Numbered from the stretch's first letter, positions 1 through 9,149 are shown. The stretch is DNA of 64,000 nt from Rhodospirillaceae bacterium (GCA_018660465.1 JABJKH010000009.1:1-64000); one strand, 5' to 3'. Program-made: numbers and translations. The notes: generated by a model not told the origin, from the sequence alone.

Positions 1-107
1 AAATCGTAATATTAGAGAATCACGTTTACAGTCCGAGCCCCTATTGGTAAGTTCCGCCGCGTCGCGGTGTTGTCATTAAATTTGGGACGATAAAGAGACC
101 TTCAAAA

Positions 108-1043
108 ATGAAGATTTTAACTTGTAATAGTAATCGTCCCATGGCCGAGGCGATTTCCGCATATCTCAACCTTCCTTTGACAAAAGCCAGTGTTCGTAGG
201 TTTTCTGACATGGAAGTGTTTGTTGAAATTCAAGAAAATGTTCGAGGCCAGGATGTATTTGTCATTCAGTCCACGTCCTATCCTGCCAACGATAACCTGA
301 TGGAACTGCTGGTGTGCCTTGATGCGCTCAGGCGCGGATCGGCCCGGCGTGTCACAGCTGTCGTGCCTTATTTTGGATATGCGCGTCAGGACCGGAAGTC
401 TGGGCCTAGAACGCCGATCTCAGCCAAGTTGGTAGCCAACCTGATTACGGAGGCTGGTGCTGACCGGGTCCTAACCATGGACCTGCACGCGGGCCAAATT
501 CAGGGCTTTTTCGATATTCCCGTGGATAATTTATATGGGTCGTTGGTTTTTATTGAAGACATTAAACAGCGCTTCGACGGTGAAAACCTTGTGATTGTTT
601 CGCCGGACGTTGGCGGTGTTGTTCGGGCGCGGGCCTTTGCCAAGCCTTTGAACGCCGAGCTGGCAATCATTGATAAGCGACGCGAACGCGCCGGGGTCTC
701 CGAAGTCATGAACATCATTGGTGACGTTAAAGACCGGACCTGTATCCTGGTTGACGATATTGTCGATTCGGCAGGAACGCTGTGTAATGCTGCGGCCGCG
801 CTGATGGACGCAGGAGCCACATCCGTGTCGGCCTATGCGACCCACGGGGTGTTATCTGGTGGGGCCGTTGCACGGGTATCATCGTCGCCGATGAAGCAAC
901 TCATTATCACCGATACGATCCAAGCGACCGAAGCGGTTCGGATATCTCAGAATGTCGAACAGTTGACCGTGGCGCCGCTGATGGCCGAATCGCTGAGAAG
1001 AATTAGCGAAGAATCTTCCATTTCCAATTTATTTGAACTATAA
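108..1043 (+). CDS. prs: Ribose-phosphate pyrophosphokinase (PRPP synthase)
   Basis: Makes 5-phosphoribosyl 1-pyrophosphate from ribose 5-phosphate and ATP, the cytosolic precursor for nucleotides, histidine and tryptophan. The 311-residue length is that of class I enzymes. The flexible loop [10 protein letters not shown] (88-97), the region [19 protein letters not shown] (125-143) and the PRPP-binding loop DDIVDSAGT (216-224) are all intact. The start has a purine-rich AAAGAGA about a dozen bases upstream. The 107 bases before it hold no gene that I can support. Followed after about 100 bases by rplY, the usual order in alphaproteobacteria. Confidence 0.97.
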   Translation: MKILTCNSNRPMAEAISAYLNLPLTKASVRRFSDMEVFVEIQENVRGQDVFVIQSTSYPANDNLMELLVCLDALRRGSARRVTAVVPYFGYARQDRKSGPRTPISAKLVANLITEAGADRVLTMDLHAGQIQGFFDIPVDNLYGSLVFIEDIKQRFDGENLVIVSPDVGGVVRARAFAKPLNAELAIIDKRRERAGVSEVMNIIGDVKDRTCILVDDIVDSAGTLCNAAAALMDAGATSVSAYATHGVLSGGAVARVSSSPMKQLIITDTIQATEAVRISQNVEQLTVAPLMAESLRRISEESSISNLFEL

Positions 1044-1092
1044 CCTCCAGCTTCTGCGTCAATTTGGCGCTGAAATTGAGTAAAGACGACCA

Positions 1093-1120
1093 GCCGGCAC
1101 CCCTGGAGGCCGGTATTTTT
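1093..1120 (+). terminator. Possible weak intrinsic terminator after prs
   Basis: CCGGC (1094-1098) pairs with GCCGG (1109-1113), extended by one G-U pair, around a 10-base loop. It is followed by TATTTTT. The stem is short, so it is at best a partial terminator between prs and rplY. Confidence 0.4.
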
Positions 1121-1145
1121 GAAATGAGAATTAGGAGTAAAATCG

Positions 1146-1829
1146 ATGGTTCAAGCATCAACAATGGCCGCCGAAGTGCGTGACCGGGCCGGTAAGGGGG
1201 CAGCCCGTGCAACACGTCGTGCAGGTCGCGTTCCTGCCGTAATCTACGGTAATAAAGAAGACCCCAAAATGATCTCAGTGGATCCAATTGAATTGACTCA
1301 GCAACTTCACGTTCGAGGCTTCTTTGCCCGGGTCTGCGAAGTCAATTTGGACGGAGAGATACATAGGGTTCTACCCCGTGACATCCAATTGGATCCAGTG
1401 ACAGACCGTCCCTTGCATGTGGATTTTATGCGTTTCAGCGCGACCACCCGGGTGGCTGTTGAAATTCGGGTTCAAATTAATAATGAGGAAGACTGCCCCG
1501 GCCTCCGGGCGGGTGGCGTCATTAATATTGTTCGTCACACGATCGAAGCATTGTGTCGGCCTGACGATATTCCTGATTTTCTGACGGTTGATCTAGCGGG
1601 CCTCGAAATTGGCGATGGTGTGCATATCAGTTCGGTTGACTTGCCGGATGGCGTAACGCCCACCATTACCGACCGTGACTTCACCATTCTTACCATTGCG
1701 GCACCGACGATCCTTGTGATCGAGGAAGACGAAGCCGAAGAAGGCGAGGAAGGCGAGGAAGGCGAAGAAGGCGAAGAGGGCGAAGAGGGTGCAACCGAGG
1801 GCGAAGAAACTTCGGACGACAAGGAATAA
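1146..1829 (+). CDS. rplY: 50S ribosomal protein L25/TL5/Ctc
   Basis: Binds 5S rRNA in the large ribosomal subunit. The 227-residue protein has the long Ctc/TL5 layout: an L25-like N-terminal domain (about 5-95), a second beta-rich TL5 domain (about 100-190), then a very acidic tail of repeated Gly-Glu-Glu units (about 198-217). The start at 1146 is chosen because AGGAG lies at 1133-1137, eight bases upstream; a second Met at residue 7 is less well placed. The acidic tail is encoded by a tandem 9-bp repeat and is probably variable in length between relatives. pth follows about 70 bases later. Confidence 0.95.
   Translation: MVQASTMAAEVRDRAGKGAARATRRAGRVPAVIYGNKEDPKMISVDPIELTQQLHVRGFFARVCEVNLDGEIHRVLPRDIQLDPVTDRPLHVDFMRFSATTRVAVEIRVQINNEEDCPGLRAGGVINIVRHTIEALCRPDDIPDFLTVDLAGLEIGDGVHISSVDLPDGVTPTITDRDFTILTIAAPTILVIEEDEAEEGEEGEEGEEGEEGEEGATEGEETSDDKE
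1740..1790 (+). repeat. 9-bp coding tandem repeat in rplY
   Basis: About five copies of GAAGGCGA(G/A), with third-base drift in later copies, encode the Glu-Gly-Glu repeats of the L25 acidic tail. Copy-number change would stay in frame. Confidence 0.85.
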
Positions 1830-1837
1830 AGCCTGAT

Positions 1838-1876
1838 CCCAAGTTTGTGGCCCCAAGTTTGTGGCCCCAAGTTTGG
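1838..1876 (+). repeat. 14-bp tandem repeat between rplY and pth
   Basis: Two full and one partial copy of CCCAAGTTTGTGGC at 1838-1851, 1852-1865 and 1866-1876. The copies are identical over their shared length, suggesting recent slippage. They lie 23 bases before the pth start, in what is probably the rplY-pth untranslated spacer. Confidence 0.9.
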
Positions 1877-1899
1877 ACTCTTGCGGGAGACCGTTCGTC

Positions 1900-2508
1900 A
1901 TGTTGCTTATTGTCGGCCTGGGAAATCCCGGAAGCCAGTATTCCAAGAACAGGCACAACATCGGATTCATGGCGGTGGACGAAATTGTCCGCCGCCATGG
2001 CTTTGGTGCTTTCCGGGCCAAGTTCCAAGGCGAATTGGCAGAAGGCAAGGTCGGCACACAGAAAGTCTTGGCCCTAAAACCCATGACCTTCATGAACGAA
2101 TCCGGTCGTTCTGTCGCTCAAGCGGTTAAATTCTATAAAATTGCCCCTGAAGACGTCATTGTCCTGCACGATGAACTTGATTTAGCGGCGGGAAAACTTC
2201 GCGTTAAATCGGGTGGGGGGCACGGCGGGCACAACGGCTTGCGCAGTATCCACGCTCAAATAGGACCCGACTATCGACGCATTCGATTGGGCATCGGCCA
2301 TCCTGGTGATAAATCTAAGGTGACAGGCCATGTGCTCAAAGACTTCGCCAAGGCAGATGGGGAATGGTTGGAACCGGAATTAGAGGCAATTGCAGATCAT
2401 TTCGATACCGTAATTAATGGCAAAGACGCTAATTTTATGACGGAGGTTGCGCGGGTGATGAAACCTCAGACCCATAAACCAGCCCCCGATAAAAAGGAAG
2501 ACGACTAA
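1900..2508 (+). CDS. pth: Peptidyl-tRNA hydrolase
   Basis: Cleaves peptidyl-tRNA released from stalled ribosomes, recycling tRNA. The start is set at the ATG at 1900, giving [11 protein letters not shown], the normal N-terminus; an upstream in-frame ATG at 1861 falls inside the 14-bp repeat and would add 13 unrelated residues. Family residues are visible: Asn9 in GLGNPG, catalytic His19 in NRHNIGF, the [10 protein letters not shown] loop, LHDELDL and [12 protein letters not shown]. The 202-residue length is normal. Its stop TAA shares one base with the ychF start (TAATG), so the two are probably co-translated. Confidence 0.96.
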   Translation: MLLIVGLGNPGSQYSKNRHNIGFMAVDEIVRRHGFGAFRAKFQGELAEGKVGTQKVLALKPMTFMNESGRSVAQAVKFYKIAPEDVIVLHDELDLAAGKLRVKSGGGHGGHNGLRSIHAQIGPDYRRIRLGIGHPGDKSKVTGHVLKDFAKADGEWLEPELEAIADHFDTVINGKDANFMTEVARVMKPQTHKPAPDKKEDD

Positions 2509-3608
2509 TGGGTTTTAACTGTGGGATCGTCGGATTGCCGAACGTTGGTAAATCGACACTATTTAATGCGCTCACGGCAACAGCCGCAGCAGAAGCCCAG
2601 AACTTTCCTTTTTGTACGATCGAGCCCAACACAGGCCGGGTCGGCATACCGGATTCCAGGCTCGATACCATCGCTGCGATTGCCAACCCGAAGAAGGTCG
2701 TGCCGACGCAGTTGGAATTCGTTGATATCGCGGGTTTGGTGCGCGGTGCATCTAAGGGGGAGGGCCTGGGCAATCAATTCCTTGCCAACATCCGCGAAGT
2801 CGATGCGGTCCTGCAAGTCGTCCGCTGTTTTGAAGACGAAAACATTACCCATGTCGATGGCAGCATCGATCCACTGCGGGACGCGGAAACCATCGAAACA
2901 GAGCTTATGCTGGCTGACCTGGAAAGCCTGGAAAAGCGCGTGACGCCGCTGACTAAAAAGTCACGTGGCAACGACAAAGATGCGATCCAGCAACTGGCCT
3001 TGGTCGAACGCGCGTTAGAGCTTCTTCAAGAGGGCAAGCCTGCTCGCATGCTGGACGTCTCCAATGAAGATGCAAAAGCTTTCAAGGGACTGCAATTACT
3101 GACGTCAAAACCCATTTTATATGTCTGCAATGTGGAGGAAGACTCAGCAGCCACTGGCAACGAGCTAACAAAAAAAGTCGCCGCCATGGCAGCCGATCAA
3201 GGTGCCGAAACCGTGGTCATTTCAGCCCGCATCGAAGAAGAAGTGGCACAATTGGATGATGCCGACGAAAAGGCAGAGTTCTTGGAAACGCTGGGATTGG
3301 AAGAAACCGGGCTCGCCCAGGTTATCCGCGCCGGCTACAGCCTTTTAGGCCTGATCACCTTCTTTACCGCAGGCCCCCAGGAAGTCCGCGCCTGGACCAT
3401 AACCGACGGTGAAAAGGCCCCGCAAGCGGCCGGCACCATCCACGGTGATTTTGAACGCGGCTTTATCTGTGCCGAAACCATCGCCTATGACGACTTCGTC
3501 ACCCTGGGTGGCGAACAAGCCTCAAAAGACGCCGGAAAAATGCGCCAAGAAGGCCGTGACTATACGGTTCATGACGGTGATCTGATGCTGTTCAGGTTTA
3601 ATGTTTAA
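2508..3608 (+). CDS. ychF: Redox-regulated ATPase/GTPase YchF (Obg family)
   Basis: Ribosome-associated P-loop NTPase of the Obg/YchF family, with preference for ATP and a role in translation and stress responses in studied bacteria. The 366-residue protein has the P-loop GLPNVGKST near residue 8, switch DIAGLV near 68, the altered base-recognition motif NVEE in place of NKxD, and a C-terminal TGS domain ending in LMLFRFNV. Overlaps pth by one base. Its stop and that of the convergent gene on the other strand share the palindrome TTAA (3605-3608), so there is no room for a terminator between them. Confidence 0.96.
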   Translation: MGFNCGIVGLPNVGKSTLFNALTATAAAEAQNFPFCTIEPNTGRVGIPDSRLDTIAAIANPKKVVPTQLEFVDIAGLVRGASKGEGLGNQFLANIREVDAVLQVVRCFEDENITHVDGSIDPLRDAETIETELMLADLESLEKRVTPLTKKSRGNDKDAIQQLALVERALELLQEGKPARMLDVSNEDAKAFKGLQLLTSKPILYVCNVEEDSAATGNELTKKVAAMAADQGAETVVISARIEEEVAQLDDADEKAEFLETLGLEETGLAQVIRAGYSLLGLITFFTAGPQEVRAWTITDGEKAPQAAGTIHGDFERGFICAETIAYDDFVTLGGEQASKDAGKMRQEGRDYTVHDGDLMLFRFNV

Positions 3609-4210
3609 AATAAACTCCAACCTGATTTGGATTTAGCGAATGAAATGGACCGTAAAATTTTGCGTGCGTTCGCAACATTTCTATCAAAATGATAAAGTTT
3701 ACTCCCCACATAAAGCGCCATATAAAATTCTTCATCCTTGATCGCAAGAACACCAATTCCCAACATTTCCAGCCCCTCTTTTAATGAGTATGAAAATTTG
3801 AGATCGTAACCTGGGACCGCTCCGAACGTGGCAGGCTTAAAGGATGTCACCTTCACTTTTTCGGCTTTAGTGCGTACTAAGCTGGCTTCAAATAATTCTT
3901 TTAGCTCAATGGGGTTCATATTCTTGAAATAGCGGGGGATTTTTTCATCTGATCCCGATGGCAATCCATGAAATATTGGCCGCCCTTCTTCTAGTCCGCC
4001 AGCGAAATACATTTGTTGGAGGCGGGTTCCATCAAGTGTCCAAATCTCATACTTCCCAGTTTTTAAGCGGCTCCACGCGATGTCGGAATTTACGGATATT
4101 CCCCCTTCGACACTCACGTTTCCCGCAGGTACAAGATCGAATTTCCCACATCCAGCGAGAAGTGCGACAAGTGAAAAGGCGAAAATGGGATTTTTTAATT
4201 TCAAGATCAT
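3605..4210 (-). CDS. Predicted lipoprotein of unknown function
   Basis: A 201-residue protein with a lipoprotein signal: a short basic start, hydrophobic segment, and lipobox LLAGC with the cysteine at residue 21. The mature part has no domain that I recognise; it contains alternating beta-rich stretches and a conserved-looking segment around GYDLKFSY. It is the last gene of a three-lipoprotein operon, with its ATG overlapping the stop of the M48 protease gene by ATGA. Co-translation suggests it works with the protease at the outer membrane, perhaps as an accessory or substrate-presenting factor, but that is inference. Confidence 0.75.
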   Translation of the reverse strand: MILKLKNPIFAFSLVALLAGCGKFDLVPAGNVSVEGGISVNSDIAWSRLKTGKYEIWTLDGTRLQQMYFAGGLEEGRPIFHGLPSGSDEKIPRYFKNMNPIELKELFEASLVRTKAEKVKVTSFKPATFGAVPGYDLKFSYSLKEGLEMLGIGVLAIKDEEFYMALYVGSKLYHFDRNVANARKILRSISFAKSKSGWSLF

Positions 4211-5496
4211 TTTGCGGCTTTCATCATTTGTAAGATAATTTCCTTATCTTCGGCATTTGGATTAATGCGAAGATACTGAGAAAATGCTCCAATAGCTTTT
4301 TTAGGGGCTTTCTGTTTTAAGTGGACGAGTCCCATGGACCGGTAAATTTCACGCGGCCAGGCTTTTTTAGTTAAAGCGGTTTGATAGGCTTTAATTGCTT
4401 TATCAAAGTCATCTGATTCCGCCCGTAGCCGGTATAATTCGCCCTTGTAAAAATAAAGTTCACCAATGTTTGCCCCGTCAACAATGAGTTGGTCGATGAG
4501 GTTTTCCGTTTGTGCATAGCGTCGCTGATTTAATTCGTCACGTAATAGTTTGGCGCGAATGGGCAGCAGCACTGCAAGGTATCTTTCCCGACCTGTATCC
4601 GCATTCTTGGTTTTTGCCATTTCACGGTCCGCGATCCGCCGCAACATATCTGTGCGTTCTTCAGACGGTGGGTGGGAGGCTAAAAATAGTGACGGACGTG
4701 CGTGGTCTTCATCTGCCTCAATTTCCTTGATCAGTTGTGCCCATATTTTTGCTGCCTCACGAGCATCATAGCCATGTTGAAGCAGAAATCTAAGACCGTA
4801 GCCATCGGCTTCGCGTTCGTTATCCCTACTAAAAGAGGCGATACTACCACTGGCAATAAGGGCAGCGATGTCGCCCGCAAATGAAACGCCAGCAGCAATT
4901 GAGGCGATTTGAACAAACAGGACAAAATTGGCTTTTCTCATGGTGTCGCGCATTCTCTGCAACGAATGCCGACGCAGGAAATGTCCCATTTCGTGACCGA
5001 TCACGGTCGCCAACTGGGCTTCGTTTCGGGCACGCAGTAAAAGCCCCGTCCAAACTTGCATCATGCCGTTGGGGGCCATGAAGGCATTAAATTCTGGAAC
5101 ATTTGCGACATACACGCGGGTATTTCCGCAAAATTTTCCAGCCAATTTGCAAACCAGGCCTTGGATGTAAGTATTCAATGCCTTGTCGGTGACAATGTTT
5201 CCGGCATTGCGTGATTTCCCTTCTTCACGATCCATCTGCATCCATATCCCGGCTTCGTCGGTATTTAGGCTCGGACGAATGCCAGGTCGCAAGTTTGCAA
5301 GGTCATAAGATTTTTCAAGTTCATCACTGCCTTGTTGTGGGCCTGTCGTTGATGCCCGCACGCCTTGAGACGACGAAATCGCTAGATTTTTATCTGTATC
5401 TTTTAGACCTGCTTCATAATGGGATTGGTTCATCATGCAGGCTGATACCGACACCAGGACCAGCCCGGTAACGAAAGTACGTTTGAAACTTTTCAT
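4207..5496 (-). CDS. M48-family zinc metalloprotease lipoprotein with TPR tail
   Basis: Related to periplasmic Zn proteases such as BepA/YfgC, which monitor outer-membrane protein and LPS-translocon assembly. The signal ends in SVSAC with the lipidated cysteine at residue 20. The active site HEMGH is at 168-172, and the third zinc ligand is probably the glutamate in NEREADGYG (about 225-235). The C-terminal third (about 330-429) is helical with TPR-like repeats, as in BepA. The 429-residue length is close to this group. Flanked by two unrecognised lipoproteins, both joined by ATGA overlaps, so the three proteins are probably made in fixed ratio. Confidence 0.9.
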   Translation of the reverse strand: MKSFKRTFVTGLVLVSVSACMMNQSHYEAGLKDTDKNLAISSSQGVRASTTGPQQGSDELEKSYDLANLRPGIRPSLNTDEAGIWMQMDREEGKSRNAGNIVTDKALNTYIQGLVCKLAGKFCGNTRVYVANVPEFNAFMAPNGMMQVWTGLLLRARNEAQLATVIGHEMGHFLRRHSLQRMRDTMRKANFVLFVQIASIAAGVSFAGDIAALIASGSIASFSRDNEREADGYGLRFLLQHGYDAREAAKIWAQLIKEIEADEDHARPSLFLASHPPSEERTDMLRRIADREMAKTKNADTGRERYLAVLLPIRAKLLRDELNQRRYAQTENLIDQLIVDGANIGELYFYKGELYRLRAESDDFDKAIKAYQTALTKKAWPREIYRSMGLVHLKQKAPKKAIGAFSQYLRINPNAEDKEIILQMMKAAK

Positions 5497-6224
5497 TTTG
5501 GAAATTGCTTCAAAAGCAACGAAACAGTATCCGTCGCAGCTTCGGCGGTTCGTAAATCACCACCACCTCTCAGCAATCTGTTGAACCAAACGACATTCCC
5601 TGTCCGTAGGTCGACAAGAGAAGCAAACCCAGCCTGTACGCCAGTAGGAACGGAAACACCAAATACAGCGCCGACAACAACCAGGGCAACTCGGCCAGCA
5701 CTAGCGTATGAATCGCGCACATAAATAAATAGGGCGTAGTCCGTGTTGTACCGTTTACGTAGCGCCTGTACCTCGGGACCCAAGGACCAATCAAATTTTT
5801 CATTTTTGCTTGGGAGCTTTAAATGAGAGATGTATTGATGCGCTAAAATCGAAGACCCAACCGCGCCATGCAATTTTAGAATTTGTACTATTCGAGGATT
5901 GGAACCGGGCGCGCCAGCCTGGATATGACTCTCAACCAGGGCGGCATTGCGGTTCGTCAATAGGGCCCGAATGCTATCGTTCATGTAACCTTCAGCCGCC
6001 GCTGTCCATTTGGCATTCGGGACGAGAATACCTGTGGCGGTTTGTTCGCTCAGCAGCACATCGGTTGGCATCAATAGAACACGCGAGGAATTGCCCAACC
6101 CTTTTAACTCGCCAGCGGTATAATAAGTTGAATTGGCACAGGCGCTAACAACGAATACCGAAAGAATCGCAAACAATTTTAGTAAACGACGCAATTTTTT
6201 CTCTTGAAGACGGAGATTAGTCAC
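5493..6224 (-). CDS. Predicted lipoprotein of unknown function
   Basis: A 243-residue protein starting at GTG, preceded by GAGGG. The basic N-terminus, hydrophobic run and VVSAC lipobox (Cys29) predict an outer-membrane or periplasmic lipoprotein. The mature part starts with a strand-like segment RVLLMPTDV and ends with DLRTGNVVWFNR followed by a helix, a pattern loosely like periplasmic CsgG/LpoB-type folds; I do not claim that family. First gene of the M48 protease operon, overlapping the next gene by ATGA. Confidence 0.75.
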   Translation of the reverse strand: MTNLRLQEKKLRRLLKLFAILSVFVVSACANSTYYTAGELKGLGNSSRVLLMPTDVLLSEQTATGILVPNAKWTAAAEGYMNDSIRALLTNRNAALVESHIQAGAPGSNPRIVQILKLHGAVGSSILAHQYISHLKLPSKNEKFDWSLGPEVQALRKRYNTDYALFIYVRDSYASAGRVALVVVGAVFGVSVPTGVQAGFASLVDLRTGNVVWFNRLLRGGGDLRTAEAATDTVSLLLKQFPK

Positions 6225-6350
6225 TTTTTAGCCCTCATCGATAGAGTTGAATGTGTTCACCGAGCTACGTATCAGTGAAATTATGGAATGCTATTTTCCT
6301 AACACCCGACTGTCTAGCAAAAAATGATCAAACTATAAATTGTGAAAATT

Positions 6351-6369
6351 TTATCGTTGTGAACGATAA
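6351..6369. promoter_or_regulatory. Perfect 8-bp inverted repeat, candidate operator
   Basis: TTATCGTTGTGAACGATAA has two perfect 8-bp arms around GTG. It sits in the 286-bp gap between the divergent lipoprotein operon and the dienelactone hydrolase gene, in an AT-rich stretch with TATA-like sequence right after it (ATAATATATAA). The size and symmetry fit a dimeric repressor or activator site. I cannot assign the regulator. Confidence 0.5.
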
Positions 6370-6393
6370 TATATAAGCCTCTCAAATACTTCG

Positions 6394-6436
6394 GTCTGAG
6401 GCTGAAGGCAATTTAATTTGTCACTTCAGCTCAGAC
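6394..6436 (+). other. Long-stem hairpin in the leader of the hydrolase gene
   Basis: GTCTGAG-G-CTGAAG (6394-6407) pairs with CTTCAGCTCAGAC (6424-6436): 13 base pairs with a single bulged G, around an AT-rich 16-base loop. It lies 75 bases before the hydrolase start and is not followed by a T-run, so it is not an ordinary terminator. It may be an RNA leader structure or a second protein site. Confidence 0.5.
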
Positions 6437-6510
6437 ATCTTAAAACAACTGTCAAATGCGCGTCGGTGGGAAATCTGGCGTGGCTTAAATTGTTTAGGGA
6501 GAACGATATC

Positions 6511-7176
6511 ATGGGACAAAATATCCAACTTACTGCATCTGATGGTCATACGCTGGATGCTTATCGGGCTGATCCATCTGGGGATGCGAAGGCTGGGCTT
6601 GTTGTAGTTCAGGAAATCTTTGGCGTGAATGCGCATATTCGTGAACTTTGTGACAGCTATGCAGCGGAAGGGTATTCCGCGATTGCGCCGGCTTTATTTG
6701 ACCGGGCTGAAAAGAACGTCGAACTGGGCTACGAACAGGCGGATCGGGAACAAGGCATGGCACTTCGTGCGAACTGCCCTTGGGACAGTGCCGTGCTGGA
6801 TAACGAAGCGGCGGCGGCTGTACTTCGGGCCGAAGGCAAAGTTGGTATTGTCGGCTACTGCTGGGGTGGTTCATTGACGTGGCTGGCGGCGTGTCGGTCT
6901 GATGTCGATGCGGCAGTCTGTTATTACGGCGGTCAGATTTATGACTTCCGCGAAGAAAATCCCAAGGTTCCGACACTGCTTCACTTCGGCGAAAAAGACG
7001 CCTCCATTCCGATGGAGAAAGTCGAAGGCGTGCAAGCGGCGTATCCGGATATACCGTCTTATGTCTATGACGATGCGCAGCATGGTTTCAGTTGCGATCA
7101 TCGCGGCAGCTACCAAGAAGCAGCCCACGTTCAGGCGCTGGAGCGGACACTCGCCTTCTTTGGTGAAAATCTGTAG
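6511..7176 (+). CDS. Dienelactone hydrolase family protein
   Basis: Alpha/beta-hydrolase of the DLH family, which use a Cys-Asp-His triad to open lactones; carboxymethylenebutenolidase is the best-known member. The nucleophile is Cys117 in GYCWGG, the acid is in GEKDASIP, the base in AQHGFS, and the conserved Glu of VVQEIFGV (about 35) is present. The start at 6511 is preferred (AGGGAG at 6496-6501); an upstream in-frame ATG at 6418 would overlap the leader hairpin. The stop TAG directly touches the mtnP ATG, so it is co-transcribed with methionine salvage genes. The true substrate is unknown. Confidence 0.88.
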   Translation: MGQNIQLTASDGHTLDAYRADPSGDAKAGLVVVQEIFGVNAHIRELCDSYAAEGYSAIAPALFDRAEKNVELGYEQADREQGMALRANCPWDSAVLDNEAAAAVLRAEGKVGIVGYCWGGSLTWLAACRSDVDAAVCYYGGQIYDFREENPKVPTLLHFGEKDASIPMEKVEGVQAAYPDIPSYVYDDAQHGFSCDHRGSYQEAAHVQALERTLAFFGENL

Positions 7177-8055
7177 ATGTCAGATTCTAATGTTATCGGC
7201 ATCATCGGCGGCAGCGGTGTCTCTGAGATCGATGGCCTGAGCAATACCCGGTGGGAGAAGGTTACTTCTTCCTTCGGCGAGCCGTCGGATGAGTTATTAT
7301 TCGGTGAATTGGACGGACAGCAAATCGTGTTCCTGCCCCGCCATGGTCGCGGGCACCGTATTCCACCGAGTGAATTAAACTTCTGTGCGAACATCGATGC
7401 CCTAAAACGAGCAGGCGTTACCGAGATCATTTCGGTGAGTGCCGTTGGCTCTTTGAAAGAGGAACTGCCACCGGGCACGTTCGTGATCGTCGATCAATTT
7501 ATTGACCGTACCTTCGCTCGGACCAAAAGCTTTTTTAGCACCGGACTGGTGGCGCATGTGGGCCTCGGCCACCCGGTCTGTGGACGGCTTGGCGATGCGC
7601 TTGAGGCGGCGGCCACCGAACTCGATATTCCTGTAGCGCGGGGCGGGACCTACCTTGTTATGGAAGGGCCGCAGTTTTCGACGTTAGCAGAGTCTGAGCT
7701 TTATCGGTCGTGGAACTGCGATGTCATCGGCATGACCAATATGCCGGAAGCCAAGCTCGCCCGCGAAGCCGAGATGTGTTACGCCACCGTCGCCATGGTC
7801 ACAGATTTTGACTGCTGGCATCCCGACCACGATCACGTCACTGTTGAAAGCATCATTAAGGTTTTGGTGGAGAACGCAGGCAAGGCTCGATCTCTGGTTA
7901 AGCAAGTCGCACCAGCCTTGGCAGGACGAACCGAGCCCTGCCCCCAAGGCTGCCACACGGCGCTGGAAAATGCATTGATCACGGCACCGGAGGCACGCGA
8001 TCCAGAACTCATTAAGAAACTTGATGCAGTTGCCGGGCGGGTTTTAAATCGATGA
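7177..8055 (+). CDS. mtnP: S-methyl-5'-thioadenosine phosphorylase
   Basis: Phosphorolyses methylthioadenosine to adenine and methylthioribose 1-phosphate, the first step of one branch of methionine salvage. The protein has GIIGGSG at the N-terminus, the phosphate/ribose motif [10 protein letters not shown] near residue 50, the MEGPQF and [15 protein letters not shown] nucleoside-binding segments, and VTDFDCW with the purine-binding Asp. The 292-residue length is typical. Its ATG directly follows the hydrolase stop, and its own stop overlaps mtnA by ATGA, so the next enzyme of the pathway is translationally coupled. Confidence 0.95.
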   Translation: MSDSNVIGIIGGSGVSEIDGLSNTRWEKVTSSFGEPSDELLFGELDGQQIVFLPRHGRGHRIPPSELNFCANIDALKRAGVTEIISVSAVGSLKEELPPGTFVIVDQFIDRTFARTKSFFSTGLVAHVGLGHPVCGRLGDALEAAATELDIPVARGGTYLVMEGPQFSTLAESELYRSWNCDVIGMTNMPEAKLAREAEMCYATVAMVTDFDCWHPDHDHVTVESIIKVLVENAGKARSLVKQVAPALAGRTEPCPQGCHTALENALITAPEARDPELIKKLDAVAGRVLNR

Positions 8056-9149
8056 AGGTTGGCGGCAAACCGTATCGCACCATCTGGCTCGCGTCTGATG
8101 GGGGCGCGGTAGAAATTATTGATCAGACCAAGCTGCCGCACGACTTTGTCACGACGCGCTTGGATACAATCGACGATGCGGCACACGCGATTGCGGCGAT
8201 GCTGGTCCGAGGGGCCCCCCTTATTGGAGCGACGACGGCCTATGGAATGGCGTTGGCGATGCGGGCCGATGCATCGGATGCGAGCTTGGAAGCGGCTTAT
8301 AGTCAGTTGATGGAAACCCGACCGACCGCAGTTAACCTACGCTGGGCATTGGATGAAATGCGCAATTTGTTGTCACCTTTGACGGCAGGAGAGCGGGGGG
8401 CCGCGGCCTATGAACGCGCCGCTGAAATCTGTGATGAAGACGTCCAAATTTGTAGCTCCATTGGTGATCACGGTGCGCCTCTCATTCGCGAGGCTTGGGA
8501 ACGAAAGGGTAAGCCGGAACAGGTGAACGTCCTAACCCATTGTAACGCAGGCTGGTTAGCGACCGTTGATTGGGGCACGGCGCTGGCACCCATTTATAAG
8601 GCCCATGACGCGGGTGTGCCGGTGCATGTTTGGGTCGATGAAACCCGGCCGCGAAACCAAGGGGCGAGTTTGACCGCCTGGGAACTTGGCCAACATGGCG
8701 TTCCCCATACAGTCATCGTCGATAATGCCGGCGGCCATTTGATGCAGCATGGCATGGTTGATCTATGTATTACCGGAACAGACCGCACCACCGGGACCGG
8801 CGATGTATGTAATAAAATCGGCACCTATTTGAAGGCCCTAGCTGCAAAAGACAATGGCGTGCCGTTCTATGTTGGTCTACCAGGACCGACCATCGATTGG
8901 ACTTTGCGGGACGGGGTTGCTGAAATCCCCATCGAACAACGCGACGCGGCGGAGGTCACTGAAATGACGGGACGAACGTCGGATGGAACAGTTGAGACGA
9001 TCACGCTTACACCAGACAATAGCGACGCGGCAAACTATGCGTTTGACGTTACGCCTCGGCGATTGGTGACGGGGCTGATTACCGAACAGGGAGTATGCGA
9101 CGCTTCCGAACAAGGCTTGCGGGCGCTCTACCCGGACGCACCTAAATAG
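8052..9149 (+). CDS. mtnA: Methylthioribose-1-phosphate isomerase
   Basis: Isomerises the product of MtnP, 5-methylthioribose 1-phosphate, to methylthioribulose 1-phosphate. It belongs to the eIF2B-like family. Seen here: RGAPLIG near residue 53, catalytic Cys164 in THCNAG, and catalytic Asp244 in GTDR, in the same order and spacing as the Bacillus enzyme; [10 protein letters not shown] follows. The 365-residue length fits. No mtnB, mtnC or mtnD is in this window, so the later steps must lie elsewhere. Confidence 0.95.
   Translation: MKVGGKPYRTIWLASDGGAVEIIDQTKLPHDFVTTRLDTIDDAAHAIAAMLVRGAPLIGATTAYGMALAMRADASDASLEAAYSQLMETRPTAVNLRWALDEMRNLLSPLTAGERGAAAYERAAEICDEDVQICSSIGDHGAPLIREAWERKGKPEQVNVLTHCNAGWLATVDWGTALAPIYKAHDAGVPVHVWVDETRPRNQGASLTAWELGQHGVPHTVIVDNAGGHLMQHGMVDLCITGTDRTTGTGDVCNKIGTYLKALAAKDNGVPFYVGLPGPTIDWTLRDGVAEIPIEQRDAAEVTEMTGRTSDGTVETITLTPDNSDAANYAFDVTPRRLVTGLITEQGVCDASEQGLRALYPDAPK

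Noticed and set aside
1-107. tRNA or small gene before prs
   Set aside because: No cloverleaf or reading frame could be supported in these bases.
1059-1079. Inverted repeat TCAATTT-N7-AAATTGA between prs and rplY
   Set aside because: Short and AT-rich, easily due to chance; no other support as an operator or terminator.
1593-2093. Antisense reading frames over rplY and pth, rich in Phe/Leu or Ser
   Set aside because: They are complements of the acidic GEE-repeat region and have no start signals or sensible composition.
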